DNA of 64,000 nt, from NCBI GenBank assembly GCA_900771995.1, contig CAAGQC010000007.1, positions 4,252 to 68,251 of the forward strand, given 5' to 3'. Shown here piece after piece: positions 25,247 through 34,781 of the stretch. Each line of letters starts with the position of its first letter. Position 1 is the first letter of the stretch. The DNA is from Lachnospiraceae bacterium. Lineage in GTDB: Bacteria; Bacillota; Clostridia; Lachnospirales; Lachnospiraceae. The translations under genes and the position numbers were made by a program. A model generated the notes under the pieces. That model saw nothing but the letters and a program-made list of their open reading frames with translations, was not told the origin of the DNA and did no database searches.

Positions 25247-25260
25247 TGAAAGCGCTTACT
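25247..25260. promoter_or_regulatory. cre site (CcpA) in the divergent promoter region
   Basis: TGAAAGCGCTTACT matches the catabolite-responsive element consensus TGWAANCGNTNWCA at 13 of 14 positions. It lies almost exactly midway between the predicted starts of the transport operon (near 25157) and the sensor kinase gene (near 25351). Confidence 0.65.
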
Positions 25261-25338
25261 GAAAATGTATTTTTTTATTTTAATATGCACTTTTTTTAGC
25301 ATCTTATTTTTCCAACTACCTTTTTTCCTCCGTTATGT

Positions 25339-25353
25339 TATACTGAATGCATG
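25339..25353 (+). promoter_or_regulatory. extended -10 promoter placed for leaderless transcription of the kinase gene
   Basis: TGTTATACT (25336-25344) is an extended -10 element ending six bases before ATG 25351. No ribosome-binding site precedes the ATG and no other good start codon fits the membrane helix that follows. Confidence 0.5.
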
Positions 25354-27162
25354 AAAAAGACTGTTTATCACTCAAAAAGCATCCGAAATCGCATATTGCT
25401 TTTCACTTTGAGCGCGATCCTTGGCATGTGTCTGTTGATCAGCCTGTTCAGCTACTATATTTTCCAGCATTATTTACAGAACACACTGATCCAGTCCACC
25501 GAGACCAGCCTGCGGCTGTTGTCGGAATCCATGGATTCCAGTATTAATGATGTCTATCGTCTGGTCCGCTATTGCCAGACCGATTCCAGCATCGCAAAGT
25601 ACATAGAGCATAATCCCAATCCCGGATCCGTATTATCAGTATCTACTTATGATTCCTTTAACGAGGAATGCAGCCGTAATGCTTCTTATAATTATATGCC
25701 TCGAATTGCCATTGTCTCGCAGGAGCATTATCTGCAGGTAGTTGCCACGACTTATTCCTCCACGGCAGATCTGGCGGAACAGATTCCTCTTCTTCCTTAT
25801 TATGAAGAATTACTGGCTGCGGATGATTATGATTTTTCTCCGGGAATCGTTGCGGATCCTTTTCACCGGGCCGGGCGGAAGGTGCTTCCCATTATCCGCC
25901 CCATCACCTACCAGTACAACAACAAGCAGGCCGGCTACTTATTTATAGAAGTCTCTGCGGATCTGTTTACCGTTCCGTTAAAAGACTACAGTTGTCCGGA
26001 GGACAGTTATCTCTATCTGACCATTGCAGATCATACTTATATTTTTGAAAATAATACTTTGCGAGAGTTTACACCGGACTACAGCCTGAAGGAAGATATG
26101 AGCGGCTCCTCCCTCACCGGCGACACCCGGATCTCCCGGATCCACAGTAACACCCGCGGGGAGCAGATCCTGGTGACCGCTGCCCTGGACATGCCGGACT
26201 GCTACTTAAGTCAGAGCATTTCCCATGCAGAGCGTACGAATCAGGCCGTTCTCTTCGTCGGGATCCTTGTGGGTATTCTGGTGGGTATCGTGTCCATCGG
26301 TATTGTGCTGATGCTCCTGATGAACCGTATGATCACCGTTCCCGTGTCCCATCTGCAATCCCGCATGGTACGAATCGCCGGGGGTGATTTCTCCAGAGAT
26401 CCTTCTATCGAATGGGATCACGAACTGGGAGATATCGGTCGGGGAATCAATGATCTGTCGGAAAATGTAGGTCAGCTCATGGAGCGACGGCTGGAAGATG
26501 AAAAGCAGAAACAGGATCTGGAATACAAGATGCTGCAAAGTCAGATCAATCCCCATTTCCTGTACAATACGCTGAATTCCATCAAATGGATGGCCACCAT
26601 ACAGGGAGCCAACGGCATCTCCGAGATGACGACTTCCCTGTCCCGGCTGCTGAAAAGTATCTCCAAGGGCACCAGCCTGTTAATTGATATCCGGGAAGAA
26701 CTGTCGCTGTTGGAAAATTATTTCACCATCCAGAGTTATCGTTACGGCGGCACCATTACCATGGATATTCAGGTGGATGACGAGAGCTTATACAACAGCC
26801 AGATCATCAAGTTTACATTACAGCCTCTGGTGGAGAATGCGATCTTCCACGGTATCGAACCCAAGGGCTGTGCCGGACACATTCAGATCCATGTAGGTTA
26901 TGAATCGCCGGACAGCACGGAAAACATCCGCATTGATGTGACGGATGACGGCGTGGGCATGACTGCGGAAAAGGCCGCACAGGTCTTAAGTTCCAACAAT
27001 GACAGTTCGGCAGATTTCTTTCGGGAGATCGGTGTCAGCAATGTACATAAGCGCCTGCAATATCAGTTCGGCGCAGAATACGGCATTACCATAGAAAGCA
27101 AAGAAGGCGAATATACGACCATGTCCATCCATATCCCGAATCGCCCTCTGGATCAAAAATAG
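25351..27162 (+). CDS. YesM-type sensor histidine kinase
   Basis: A 603-aa sensor. Transmembrane helices lie at about residues 13-35 and 292-322, enclosing an external sensor domain; a HAMP segment follows (RMITVPVSHLQSRMVRIAGG). The His_kinase domain has QINPHFLYNTLNSIKWMA with phospho-acceptor His402, and the ATPase part has PLVENAIFHG and DDGVGM. It pairs with the response regulator 38 bases downstream. YesM/YesN pairs activate neighbouring glycan transport operons, so its target is likely the divergent importer operon. Confidence 0.95.
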   Translation: MKKTVYHSKSIRNRILLFTLSAILGMCLLISLFSYYIFQHYLQNTLIQSTETSLRLLSESMDSSINDVYRLVRYCQTDSSIAKYIEHNPNPGSVLSVSTYDSFNEECSRNASYNYMPRIAIVSQEHYLQVVATTYSSTADLAEQIPLLPYYEELLAADDYDFSPGIVADPFHRAGRKVLPIIRPITYQYNNKQAGYLFIEVSADLFTVPLKDYSCPEDSYLYLTIADHTYIFENNTLREFTPDYSLKEDMSGSSLTGDTRISRIHSNTRGEQILVTAALDMPDCYLSQSISHAERTNQAVLFVGILVGILVGIVSIGIVLMLLMNRMITVPVSHLQSRMVRIAGGDFSRDPSIEWDHELGDIGRGINDLSENVGQLMERRLEDEKQKQDLEYKMLQSQINPHFLYNTLNSIKWMATIQGANGISEMTTSLSRLLKSISKGTSLLIDIREELSLLENYFTIQSYRYGGTITMDIQVDDESLYNSQIIKFTLQPLVENAIFHGIEPKGCAGHIQIHVGYESPDSTENIRIDVTDDGVGMTAEKAAQVLSSNNDSSADFFREIGVSNVHKRLQYQFGAEYGITIESKEGEYTTMSIHIPNRPLDQK

Positions 27163-27200
27163 ACTTATAGATATAAGAAATAAGGACACAAGGAGTTACC

Positions 27201-28799
27201 ATGTATCAGCTGTTAATCGTAGATGATGAACCTCTGGTTCAGGCAGGGATCCGTTCCATGCTGAACTGGAACGAAATGAATATCGAGATCTGCGGTACCG
27301 CCATGAACGGTCAGGCCGCGCTGAAGATCATCGAGGAGAAATCTCCGGACATTGTGATCACGGATATCAAAATGCCGGTCATGGGCGGTCTGGAGCTGGC
27401 GAAAGTATGCAGGGAACGCTACGGGGAGAACTGCCCTTATTTTATCATTCTCACCAGCTACGAGGATTTCCAGATGGCAAGGGATGCTCTGTCTTATCAG
27501 GTCTCCGATTATCTGGTCAAGCTGGAACTGACCCCGGAGGTACTGAAAAATGCCATTGACCGGGTGCTTTCCCAGATCTCCCAGTCCCGCAAAAAGCAGC
27601 TTTCCGCCGTGAATATCCATCCCTTTTATGATAAGTTTCTGATCAGTCTCCTGCATGATCTGTTCGAATCTGAAGAGCAGTTCCAACTGCAGAGCCGGGA
27701 TCTGAATCTGAATTTTGACTACGGAGCTTATATATGCTGTTACGGCGAGATTCTCAGCCCTCAGGCAGACCAGTTATCTGCTGAGCAACAGATTTCCCTG
27801 TTCACCAGTTCCCTGCAGATGATCCGGGAACTGGGTGGAAAATATCTGCCCCTATACGCACTGTCCCTGGATCTGCGGCATTTTGCACTGATCTTCTGTT
27901 TTGCAGATTCCGCAGATACCGAGGATTATGTGGAAAGTCTGACGGACATTCTGCAGAACATCAGCGGCACCCTGCAAAATTATTATAATGTCACTCTGCG
28001 CTGTGGTATTGGTCTGCCGGTGCAGACTCCCGGCACGATCTGCGACTCTTACCAGTATGCAAGACAGATCTTCCAGAACACAGAAAGCAATGCTTCCATC
28101 GTTGCCTTCGGTATGGATCATTCCCGGGAAAATGCGAAGAATTCCTTTAATATCAGCCTGTTCAAGAACGATCTTACCCGGGCTTTCGAGGAATACGATC
28201 CGGATATTCTTAAGAACACGATCCAGTCCCTCTGTGATCTGTTCCGGGATCATCCGGGGCATTATGTACAGGCGCTGGATGCCGCCAGCAATATCCTGTA
28301 TCTGTCTATTTCCCTGCTGCAGAACGGAGAGACGACGGTCTCCGGCTTCTTTGCTGAGGATCCGGACGGCTACCGCTCCCTGTATAAGCAGTCCAACGTG
28401 GATCATGTGATCCAGTGGCTGCAGTTTTTCTGCGAAAAACTGTGCGAATTGTTCCAGACCCGTCGGAAAGATTACAAGAACCACATTGTGACCAACGTCC
28501 GGAAATACATCAACGAGCATGTCCGCGAGCGTCTGTCCCTGAATGAAGTGGCGGCGGTCTTCGGCATCAGCCCGAATTACTTAAGCCAGCTGTTCAGCAA
28601 ATACAACGATACCGGATTCAGCGAATATATCAACATCTGCAAGGTCACGGAAGCCAAGCGGCTGCTGGAAGAGGAAAATATGAAGGTCTATGAGGCCGCG
28701 GAGGCTCTGGGCTTCGAGAGTGCCTTTTATTTCAGCAAAGTGTTCAAACGGGTGGAGGGTGTCTCCCCCACAGAATACGTCAACAGCAAATTCAATTAA
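27201..28799 (+). CDS. YesN-type response regulator with AraC output domain
   Basis: A 532-aa regulator. The receiver domain opens MYQLLIVDDEPLVQAGIRSM with acidic pocket and phospho-acceptor Asp55 (IVITDIKMPVMGG); Lys in VSDYLVKL completes it. A long middle region (about 130-420) has no clear domain. The C-terminal AraC double HTH occupies about 430-530 (VFGISPNYLSQLFSKYNDTG, LGFESAFYFSKVFKRV). AAGGAG precedes the start. Phosphorylation by the upstream kinase should switch on the uronic-oligosaccharide operon. Confidence 0.95.
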   Translation: MYQLLIVDDEPLVQAGIRSMLNWNEMNIEICGTAMNGQAALKIIEEKSPDIVITDIKMPVMGGLELAKVCRERYGENCPYFIILTSYEDFQMARDALSYQVSDYLVKLELTPEVLKNAIDRVLSQISQSRKKQLSAVNIHPFYDKFLISLLHDLFESEEQFQLQSRDLNLNFDYGAYICCYGEILSPQADQLSAEQQISLFTSSLQMIRELGGKYLPLYALSLDLRHFALIFCFADSADTEDYVESLTDILQNISGTLQNYYNVTLRCGIGLPVQTPGTICDSYQYARQIFQNTESNASIVAFGMDHSRENAKNSFNISLFKNDLTRAFEEYDPDILKNTIQSLCDLFRDHPGHYVQALDAASNILYLSISLLQNGETTVSGFFAEDPDGYRSLYKQSNVDHVIQWLQFFCEKLCELFQTRRKDYKNHIVTNVRKYINEHVRERLSLNEVAAVFGISPNYLSQLFSKYNDTGFSEYINICKVTEAKRLLEEENMKVYEAAEALGFESAFYFSKVFKRVEGVSPTEYVNSKFN

Positions 28800-28859
28800 C
28801 GGTTGTTACAGTTTGTCCCTTATGGGGAATTACGAATATGGAAGGATAGGATCAGGAAA

Positions 28860-30791
28860 ATGAATTCACAAACGGTAAATATAGAAAAGCGTTTTTTAGA
28901 GACAGCAAAAACATTTCACGGAAACTGCCACCCTTTTCAGCCTTTTCCCAAGGCTGCGGATCGGAAGGCTTACGAGGCACTCCCGGCAGCCCTGAAGGAA
29001 CGTCTGACACAGGCCGGAGAGGCAAAGCTGGGCTATGCATTCCCGGTGATCCGCGCCACGGATTATATGCGATTTAAAAAAGATGGCGACCGTGCCGCCT
29101 TCGAAGCGCTCTATTTCGGCAAACGCAATGCGCTGAACGATCTGATACAGGCCGAATGTGTAGAGCATCAGGGTCGTTTTCTGGATGACATCCTCAACGG
29201 CATCTATTCCATCTGTGAAGAGACCGCCTGGCAGCTTCCGGCCCACAATTCCTATATCCGGGACACGCCGCAGCTGATCCTGCCGGATGTCACCAGACCC
29301 GTCATGGATCTGTTCGCCTGCGAGACCGGCGCACTGCTGGCCTGTGCGGCTTATCTGCTGGAGGAGGAGTTCAACGCTGTCAGCCCCTTTGTGCTGACCT
29401 GTATAGAAGATAATCTGAAACGCCGGATTCTGCTGCCCTATCTGACCGCCCATTTCTGGTGGATGGGTCAGGGGGCGGAGCCCATGTGCAACTGGACCGT
29501 ATGGTGTACACAGAATGTGTTGCTGACCACGTTCCTGATGCCCTGGAGTGAGGAGATGTCTTCCCTGCTGACGGCTCCGGTGGGGGCTCTTTGCGGGAAT
29601 GTTCCATTGTTCCTGCCGGAAGGGGTATCTGACACATCTGTCACATTACCGGCTATTTTGTGTAAAGCCGCAGAAAGCTGCGATTATTTCCTCAAGGATT
29701 ACGGTACCGACGGTTGCTGCGAAGAAGGTGCCCAGTACTATCGTCACGCAGGCCTGTGCCTCTACGGTGCCATGACCGTACTGAATACCGTTACCGACGG
29801 ACATTTTGCCTCCCTGTTCCAATGGGAGAAGGTGAAAAATATTGCAGCCTATATTCTGAATGTGCATGTAGATGATAAGTATTATTTTAATTTCGCTGAC
29901 TGCTCTCCCATCGCCGGTCGTGCCGGGGTACGGGAATATCTCTTCGGCAAGGCCACCGAGCAGGAGGACCTGTGCCTGTTCGCCGCAAAAGATTTTCAAG
30001 CAGGACAGGGACAGCTGATCACCGATGAAGTGAACGGCGGGAATCTGTTCTACCGCATGCAGACCGCATTTCATTATGAAGAATTGATGGCACAGGATAT
30101 TTCTGCCACATTGCCCCACCGGGATGTCTATTACCCCAGTGTCGGACTATTCCTCGTGCATTCCGATACTCTGGATCTGGCAGTCAAGGCCGGGGACAAT
30201 GCTGACAGCCATAACCACAACGACACCGGAAGCATTACCTTATATAAAAACGGTCTGCCGATTCTGGTGGACATCGGTGTGGAGACTTACACCCAGAAGA
30301 CCTTTTCTCCCAGACGTTACGAGATCTGGACCATGCAGTCCGGTTATCACAACCTGCCTACGATCTGCGGTACGGATCAGAAGGACGGAGAGGAATACCG
30401 TGCAGAAAATGTAATTACGGAACTGCGTTCCACAGAGCCCTCTGTTTCCATGGAACTGGCTGCTGCCTATCCCGCCGCGCAGGCCACTGTGCCGGATCTG
30501 ACCTATGTCCGCAAGGTGATTTTAAAAAAGACTTCCAACACTGTCGTATTGGAAGACCGCACAAATGCAGAAGATGTTATTCTTAATTTTATTACTTATG
30601 AAAAACCTGTTATTCTTTCTGACGGTAAACTCTCCATCGGAGAAGCGGTTGCCTCCTTCGAAGGGGCCGAGCTGCTTACCACCGAGACCCTGCCCATCAC
30701 CGATGCCCGCCTGAAAACCGCATGGGATCATGATCTGTACCGGATCCGGCTGAGAATGTCCGGAACTGATTTTAAACTTATCATAAAATAA
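28860..30791 (+). CDS. heparinase II/III-family protein, predicted intracellular polysaccharide lyase
   Basis: A 643-aa cytosolic protein. The N-terminal two thirds form an (alpha/alpha) toroid (LILPDVTRPVMDLFACETGA, WWMGQGAEPMCNWTVW), and the C-terminal third has the heparinase II/III signature ADSHNHNDTGSITLYKNG (His near 451) with VDIGVETYTQKTFSPRRYE. Such lyases cleave uronic-acid glycosidic bonds by beta-elimination. No signal peptide is present, so it acts on imported oligosaccharides and supplies unsaturated ends to GH88. ATG 28860 follows AGGATCAGG. It is third gene after the two regulators, with a terminator behind. Confidence 0.88.
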   Translation: MNSQTVNIEKRFLETAKTFHGNCHPFQPFPKAADRKAYEALPAALKERLTQAGEAKLGYAFPVIRATDYMRFKKDGDRAAFEALYFGKRNALNDLIQAECVEHQGRFLDDILNGIYSICEETAWQLPAHNSYIRDTPQLILPDVTRPVMDLFACETGALLACAAYLLEEEFNAVSPFVLTCIEDNLKRRILLPYLTAHFWWMGQGAEPMCNWTVWCTQNVLLTTFLMPWSEEMSSLLTAPVGALCGNVPLFLPEGVSDTSVTLPAILCKAAESCDYFLKDYGTDGCCEEGAQYYRHAGLCLYGAMTVLNTVTDGHFASLFQWEKVKNIAAYILNVHVDDKYYFNFADCSPIAGRAGVREYLFGKATEQEDLCLFAAKDFQAGQGQLITDEVNGGNLFYRMQTAFHYEELMAQDISATLPHRDVYYPSVGLFLVHSDTLDLAVKAGDNADSHNHNDTGSITLYKNGLPILVDIGVETYTQKTFSPRRYEIWTMQSGYHNLPTICGTDQKDGEEYRAENVITELRSTEPSVSMELAAAYPAAQATVPDLTYVRKVILKKTSNTVVLEDRTNAEDVILNFITYEKPVILSDGKLSIGEAVASFEGAELLTTETLPITDARLKTAWDHDLYRIRLRMSGTDFKLIIK

Positions 30792-30798
30792 CAGAATC

Positions 30799-30832
30799 CC
30801 GAGTGCTTCTTTTCGAAAGCACTCGGAATTTT
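30799..30832 (+). terminator. terminator of the regulator-lyase operon
   Basis: CCGAGTGCTT pairs with AAGCACTCGG, followed by AATTTTTC. Confidence 0.9.
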
Positions 30833-30856
30833 TCTTGTTTTACTATTCCATTGCAT

Positions 30857-32209
30857 CTACTGAAGTACACTCAGATCAATCGAGTAAATATATTCTTCTA
30901 TTTTCTCTTTTTCCAGAAATCCGATCATATAAATCGGCAAATACGTGACTTTTCCCAGGGAACTAATATTCTCATTACAAAATACCAATGCCTGCGGAAT
31001 TGCATATCTTTCGTCTTTCAGTACATTGTCCAAAGCATTATGCCTTGTGTACGCTTTCCCTGACTTTATCTCCAGCGGCAGTACATTTCCCTGATATTCT
31101 ATGACAAAGTCCAATTCTCCCTGCTTCTTATTGTTAAAATAATACAGTTCAAATCCATGTGCCTTTAACTCCTGTGCCGCAACATTTTCATAAATGGCGC
31201 CAAAGTTAATGTCTTTTTCCCTGTTTAATATCTTAAGCTGTAACCCATCCACATACATGGATGCCAACAATCCGACATCTGACAGGAACAATTTAAACAG
31301 GTTCGTAGATTTCGAAAGAAGCAACGGTATCTCCGGTTCCTGCACACAATATACGGGGAGTGCCACACCGGCTTCTTTCAGCCAGATAAAGCTGTTTTCG
31401 TATCGGGAGAAACGGAAATTCTCATTGAGATCCTTCATAATGAACCGTTTATTTTTATTATTCAGTTCACTGGGAATCAAAGTAAATATTTCATCCAGAT
31501 ACAGTTTATTATCTTTATCATATTTTTCGATATCCTTGTAATAGAGTTGTACAATTCCCTGCTGGATCCGCAACACTTCCTTTAAATTATTCGTGCGTAT
31601 ATAAGCGTTAACCACAGCCGGCATTCCGCCTACGATCAGATACAGCCGAAACAGTTCCATCATTTTTTCATGGATCAGATCATCCACCGGCTGCTTTTTT
31701 TCAAAGCATTCTTTCAGATTATCCATGACTGTCTGTGACACTCTGTTCGCCTTACAGAATTCCTGAAAATCCAGCGGATACATTTCCAGAATAGACAAAT
31801 ATCCAACCGGTACCGAACGGATATCCTTTAGTTCCACACCGAGCAACGATCCGCTCAGGATATAACGGTATTGTCCGTCTTCTACCAGAAACTTTATTGC
31901 CGTTACGATCTCCGGGCATTCTTGTACTTCATCGAAAAAAATCAGTGTCTGTCCGGGAATCATTGGTACATCTGTCAATACTGAAAGTCGAAGCAAAATG
32001 TCTTTGCTGTCCGTAATATTTTCAAACAGTTTCACTGCCTGATGATTCTCCACAAAGTTGATCTCTACAATATTCTTATAAATCTCTCTGGCGCATTTCC
32101 GGATAATATAGGTCTTTCCTACCTGTCTTGCTCCGGTGATCATCAATGCCTCTTTCCGGTCACTTTTGAGAAAATCCCGGATTTCCTGTCCTATACGTCT
32201 CTCCAGCAT
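30857..32209 (-). CDS. AAA ATPase with DUF4143 domain
   Basis: A 450-aa protein. The AAA_14 domain has Walker A ITGARQVGKTY (residues about 24-34) and Walker B TLIFFDEVQECPEI. The C-terminal DUF4143 region has GAIYENVAAQELKAHG and the nuclease-like KQGELDFVIEYQGNVLPLEIKSG, giving D, E and K positions of a PD-(D/E)XK-like fold. These proteins are widespread single-gene cargo of unknown role, sometimes linked to defence or toxin-antitoxin behaviour. The gene is more AT-rich than its neighbours. Three direct repeats precede its promoter. Confidence 0.88.
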   Translation of the reverse strand: MLERRIGQEIRDFLKSDRKEALMITGARQVGKTYIIRKCAREIYKNIVEINFVENHQAVKLFENITDSKDILLRLSVLTDVPMIPGQTLIFFDEVQECPEIVTAIKFLVEDGQYRYILSGSLLGVELKDIRSVPVGYLSILEMYPLDFQEFCKANRVSQTVMDNLKECFEKKQPVDDLIHEKMMELFRLYLIVGGMPAVVNAYIRTNNLKEVLRIQQGIVQLYYKDIEKYDKDNKLYLDEIFTLIPSELNNKNKRFIMKDLNENFRFSRYENSFIWLKEAGVALPVYCVQEPEIPLLLSKSTNLFKLFLSDVGLLASMYVDGLQLKILNREKDINFGAIYENVAAQELKAHGFELYYFNNKKQGELDFVIEYQGNVLPLEIKSGKAYTRHNALDNVLKDERYAIPQALVFCNENISSLGKVTYLPIYMIGFLEKEKIEEYIYSIDLSVLQ

Positions 32210-32264
32210 CAGCCTTCACCTCTTCACCCTTACTTTTTGAAGCTTTGATAATATCAGTATGCCA

Positions 32265-32347
32265 TATTTTCCGTTTTTCCACAATAATTTAATCCGATTT
32301 TGTACACTTTTCCAACATATTTTTAGTTCTTTTTGTACACTTTTCCA
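32265..32347 (-). repeat. three direct repeats with 33-bp period upstream of the DUF4143 gene
   Basis: On the minus strand TGGAAAAGTGTACAAAA occurs identically at 32331-32347 and 32298-32314. A diverged copy, TGGAAAAACGGAAAATA (12 of 17), lies at 32265-32281, again 33 bases on. The third copy falls at the likely promoter -35 region. Confidence 0.7.
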
Positions 32348-32355
32348 TCCCAATT

Positions 32356-32388
32356 AAAAACAGGACCGGTAAATGCCTGTCCTGTTTC
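32356..32388 (-). terminator. terminator of the fucI/yhcH operon
   Basis: On the minus strand AAACAGGAC pairs with GTCCTGTTT, followed by TTAATT. It lies directly after the YhcH gene. Confidence 0.8.
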
Positions 32389-32402
32389 TGTTTTCCGCCT
32401 TG

Positions 32403-32864
32403 TTATAATGCGATCTTGAATACCGCTTTTTTCACTTTACCGGCTTCGCCTGACCGGACGCAGGGTTTGTGCGCCTCTCCCGGGAGGAGTATGGCCAGTT
32501 CCCCTGCACGCAGATCCAACAGGGATGCTTTGCCATCCTTCCAGAACCGGATATCTGCCTCCGGATCGTACTCGGTATCCGGCGTGGGAAGTGGCTGCTC
32601 TGTTACCCAGATCTGCTCCCTTCCCTGCAGAATACACTGGATATCCGCATATCTTTTATGTGTCTCAAAGCGGCAGTCCCCGCAGGGCTTTGTCTCGTAC
32701 TCCTGGATGCTGACATAGATCCGCTCCCCGTCGATAACGTATTTTCCGCAGGACAGTGCCGCCAGATCCCGGGAGTTTACATATTCGCTTATCTTCTCTA
32801 TGCACTCTGCCGGTATTCCGGCTTCGGAATACTGCAGCAGAGCGTCCATATAACCTTTGACCAT
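32403..32864 (-). CDS. YhcH/YjgK/YiaL-family protein
   Basis: A 153-aa cupin-like protein. CRFETHKRYADIQCILQG carries the family's metal-site histidine and acid residues, and LLPGEAHKPCVR another. Family members include NanQ, which speeds sugar anomer interconversion in sialic acid use, and YiaL in a rare-pentose pathway. Here it closes an operon with L-fucose isomerase and an aldolase, so it may act as the anomerase for that pathway. It begins 21 bases after the fucI stop. Confidence 0.9.
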   Translation of the reverse strand: MVKGYMDALLQYSEAGIPAECIEKISEYVNSRDLAALSCGKYVIDGERIYVSIQEYETKPCGDCRFETHKRYADIQCILQGREQIWVTEQPLPTPDTEYDPEADIRFWKDGKASLLDLRAGELAILLPGEAHKPCVRSGEAGKVKKAVFKIAL

Positions 32865-32885
32865 TGCTTATCCCTCCCGGCCGTT

Positions 32886-34682
32886 TTATTTATACATGGG
32901 ACCGTATGCAGCACAGGCACGATAATCCTGTCCCTCTTTGTCCATTCCGAAGGCATTCCAGGATGCCGGACGGAAGATCTTCTCCTCCGGTACGTTGTGC
33001 ATGCTTACCGGGATACGCAGCATGGAGCACAGGGTGATCAGATCGGCACCTACATGTCCGTAGCTGATGGCTCCGTGATTGGCTCCCCAGTTGTTCATAA
33101 CATCATAGGCACTCTTGAAAGGTCCCTCTTTTCCGTTGCATCTGGGTGCGAACCAGGTGCAGGGCCAGGTGTAATCCGTGCGCTTCCATAAGGTGTCTGT
33201 CACTTCTTCCGGCAGCTTCACCGTCCAGCCTTCTGCGATCTGTAAGGTGGGGCCGACGCCTTTGACCAGATTCAGACGGATCATGGTCACGGGCATCTGT
33301 GCCTCTGTCACGAAACGGGAGGAATAACCGCCTCCGCGGAAATAGCCGAAATCTGCCTCACTCCAGGTCGTTGCTTCCAGCATTGCCTTCTGATCCTCTT
33401 CCGTTACTTCGTACCAGGGCTTCATGACAGAGTTACCCTCCGCATCCCTGGCCTGTCCGCTGGCATCCAGACATGCCGCACCGGAATTGATCAGATGGAT
33501 AAATCCGCCTGCTTCCTTCGCCACTCCTTCGACATCATAACCGGTTGCTTTCTTCACGGCCTCCGGACTCCAGTAAGTACGAACATCCGCAAAAATCTGT
33601 GCACGGTTGGTCAGAAGCTTCAAGAACAGCATTCCCAGTCCGTTTAATACGTCATTCTCCGTCGCAAGGATATAAGGCTCTCTTGCACCGTTCCAGTCAA
33701 AAGTAGTATTCAGCATTGCCTCGGCAAAATCCGTATTGGGATAGTAATCTGTCCACTGTCTCTGTCCCTGGAAGCCTGCGGCAATGGCATTGTGTCCCAC
33801 CATTTCCTCTTCTCTTCCGGCGGGTAATCTGTCATTACCGTTCATCAGATCCTTGATGATGCACATGGTCTTTACAACGAATTTCCAGTCCTTTTCCTTC
33901 TCTTCGGGAGTCTTCTGGATCTCTGCCGGATTCTTGTCCAGCCCGTCCGGACAATGTTCTCTCGTCCACTTATAAGCCTTTTCGAACTCATCCTTGTCAT
34001 AAATTTCCTGCTGGATACGGCGCAAGATCTCCACTTCATCCACGGATTCCACGCGCATTCCCAGGTATTCCTCAATGAATGCAGGATCGATAATGGATCC
34101 GCCGATACCCATGCAGATAGAACCGATCTGCAGATAGGATTTGCCTCTCATGGTAGCCACAGCTACGGCTGCACGTCCGAAACGCAGCAGCTTCTCCTGT
34201 ACGCCTTCCGGAATCTTGGTAGCATCTGCTTCCTGCACATCATGTCCATAGATGCCGAATGCAGGCAGTCCCTTCTGGGCATGTGTTGCCAATACGGATG
34301 CAAGGTATACGGCACCGGGTCTCTCCGTACCATTGAATCCCCAGACACCCTTTATCGTGTTAGGCGACATATCCATGGTCTCCGCACCGTAACACCAGCA
34401 GGGTGTCACCGTCAGAGTAATGGCAACGCCCTCTGATTCAAAATAGTCTGCACATTTTGCCGCTTCTGCCACACGTCCGATGGTGGTAGGAGAAATCACT
34501 ACCTTTACCGGCTCTCCGTTGCTGTAACGAAGATTTTCTTCGAACAGCTTTTTCGCAGAAGAAGCCATATTCATGGTCTGTTCTTCCAACGAGCCTCTTA
34601 CATTCAGATAACCCCGTCTCGCATCGATCACGGGGCGGATTCCGATCACCGGATATTTTCCTATGTATCTGTTTTCAGCCAT
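32886..34682 (-). CDS. fucI: L-fucose isomerase
   Basis: A 598-aa enzyme matching FucI in length and sequence ([77 protein letters not shown]). It converts L-fucose to L-fuculose and can use D-arabinose. Start ATG 34682 has GAGGACA upstream. No fuculokinase or fuculose-phosphate aldolase lies in the window, so its product may be used elsewhere or its substrate differs. It sits between the aldolase and YhcH genes. Confidence 0.93.
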   Translation of the reverse strand: MAENRYIGKYPVIGIRPVIDARRGYLNVRGSLEEQTMNMASSAKKLFEENLRYSNGEPVKVVISPTTIGRVAEAAKCADYFESEGVAITLTVTPCWCYGAETMDMSPNTIKGVWGFNGTERPGAVYLASVLATHAQKGLPAFGIYGHDVQEADATKIPEGVQEKLLRFGRAAVAVATMRGKSYLQIGSICMGIGGSIIDPAFIEEYLGMRVESVDEVEILRRIQQEIYDKDEFEKAYKWTREHCPDGLDKNPAEIQKTPEEKEKDWKFVVKTMCIIKDLMNGNDRLPAGREEEMVGHNAIAAGFQGQRQWTDYYPNTDFAEAMLNTTFDWNGAREPYILATENDVLNGLGMLFLKLLTNRAQIFADVRTYWSPEAVKKATGYDVEGVAKEAGGFIHLINSGAACLDASGQARDAEGNSVMKPWYEVTEEDQKAMLEATTWSEADFGYFRGGGYSSRFVTEAQMPVTMIRLNLVKGVGPTLQIAEGWTVKLPEEVTDTLWKRTDYTWPCTWFAPRCNGKEGPFKSAYDVMNNWGANHGAISYGHVGADLITLCSMLRIPVSMHNVPEEKIFRPASWNAFGMDKEGQDYRACAAYGPMYK

Positions 34683-34781
34683 ATTGTCCTCTTTTCTGCG
34701 CTGCCTCTTCATTCCATTCTGTTTCTTCTCTGTTGCTGCCATGGGACTGCGGTATCAGCGCCGGTACAGTCCAAAGGTTTC

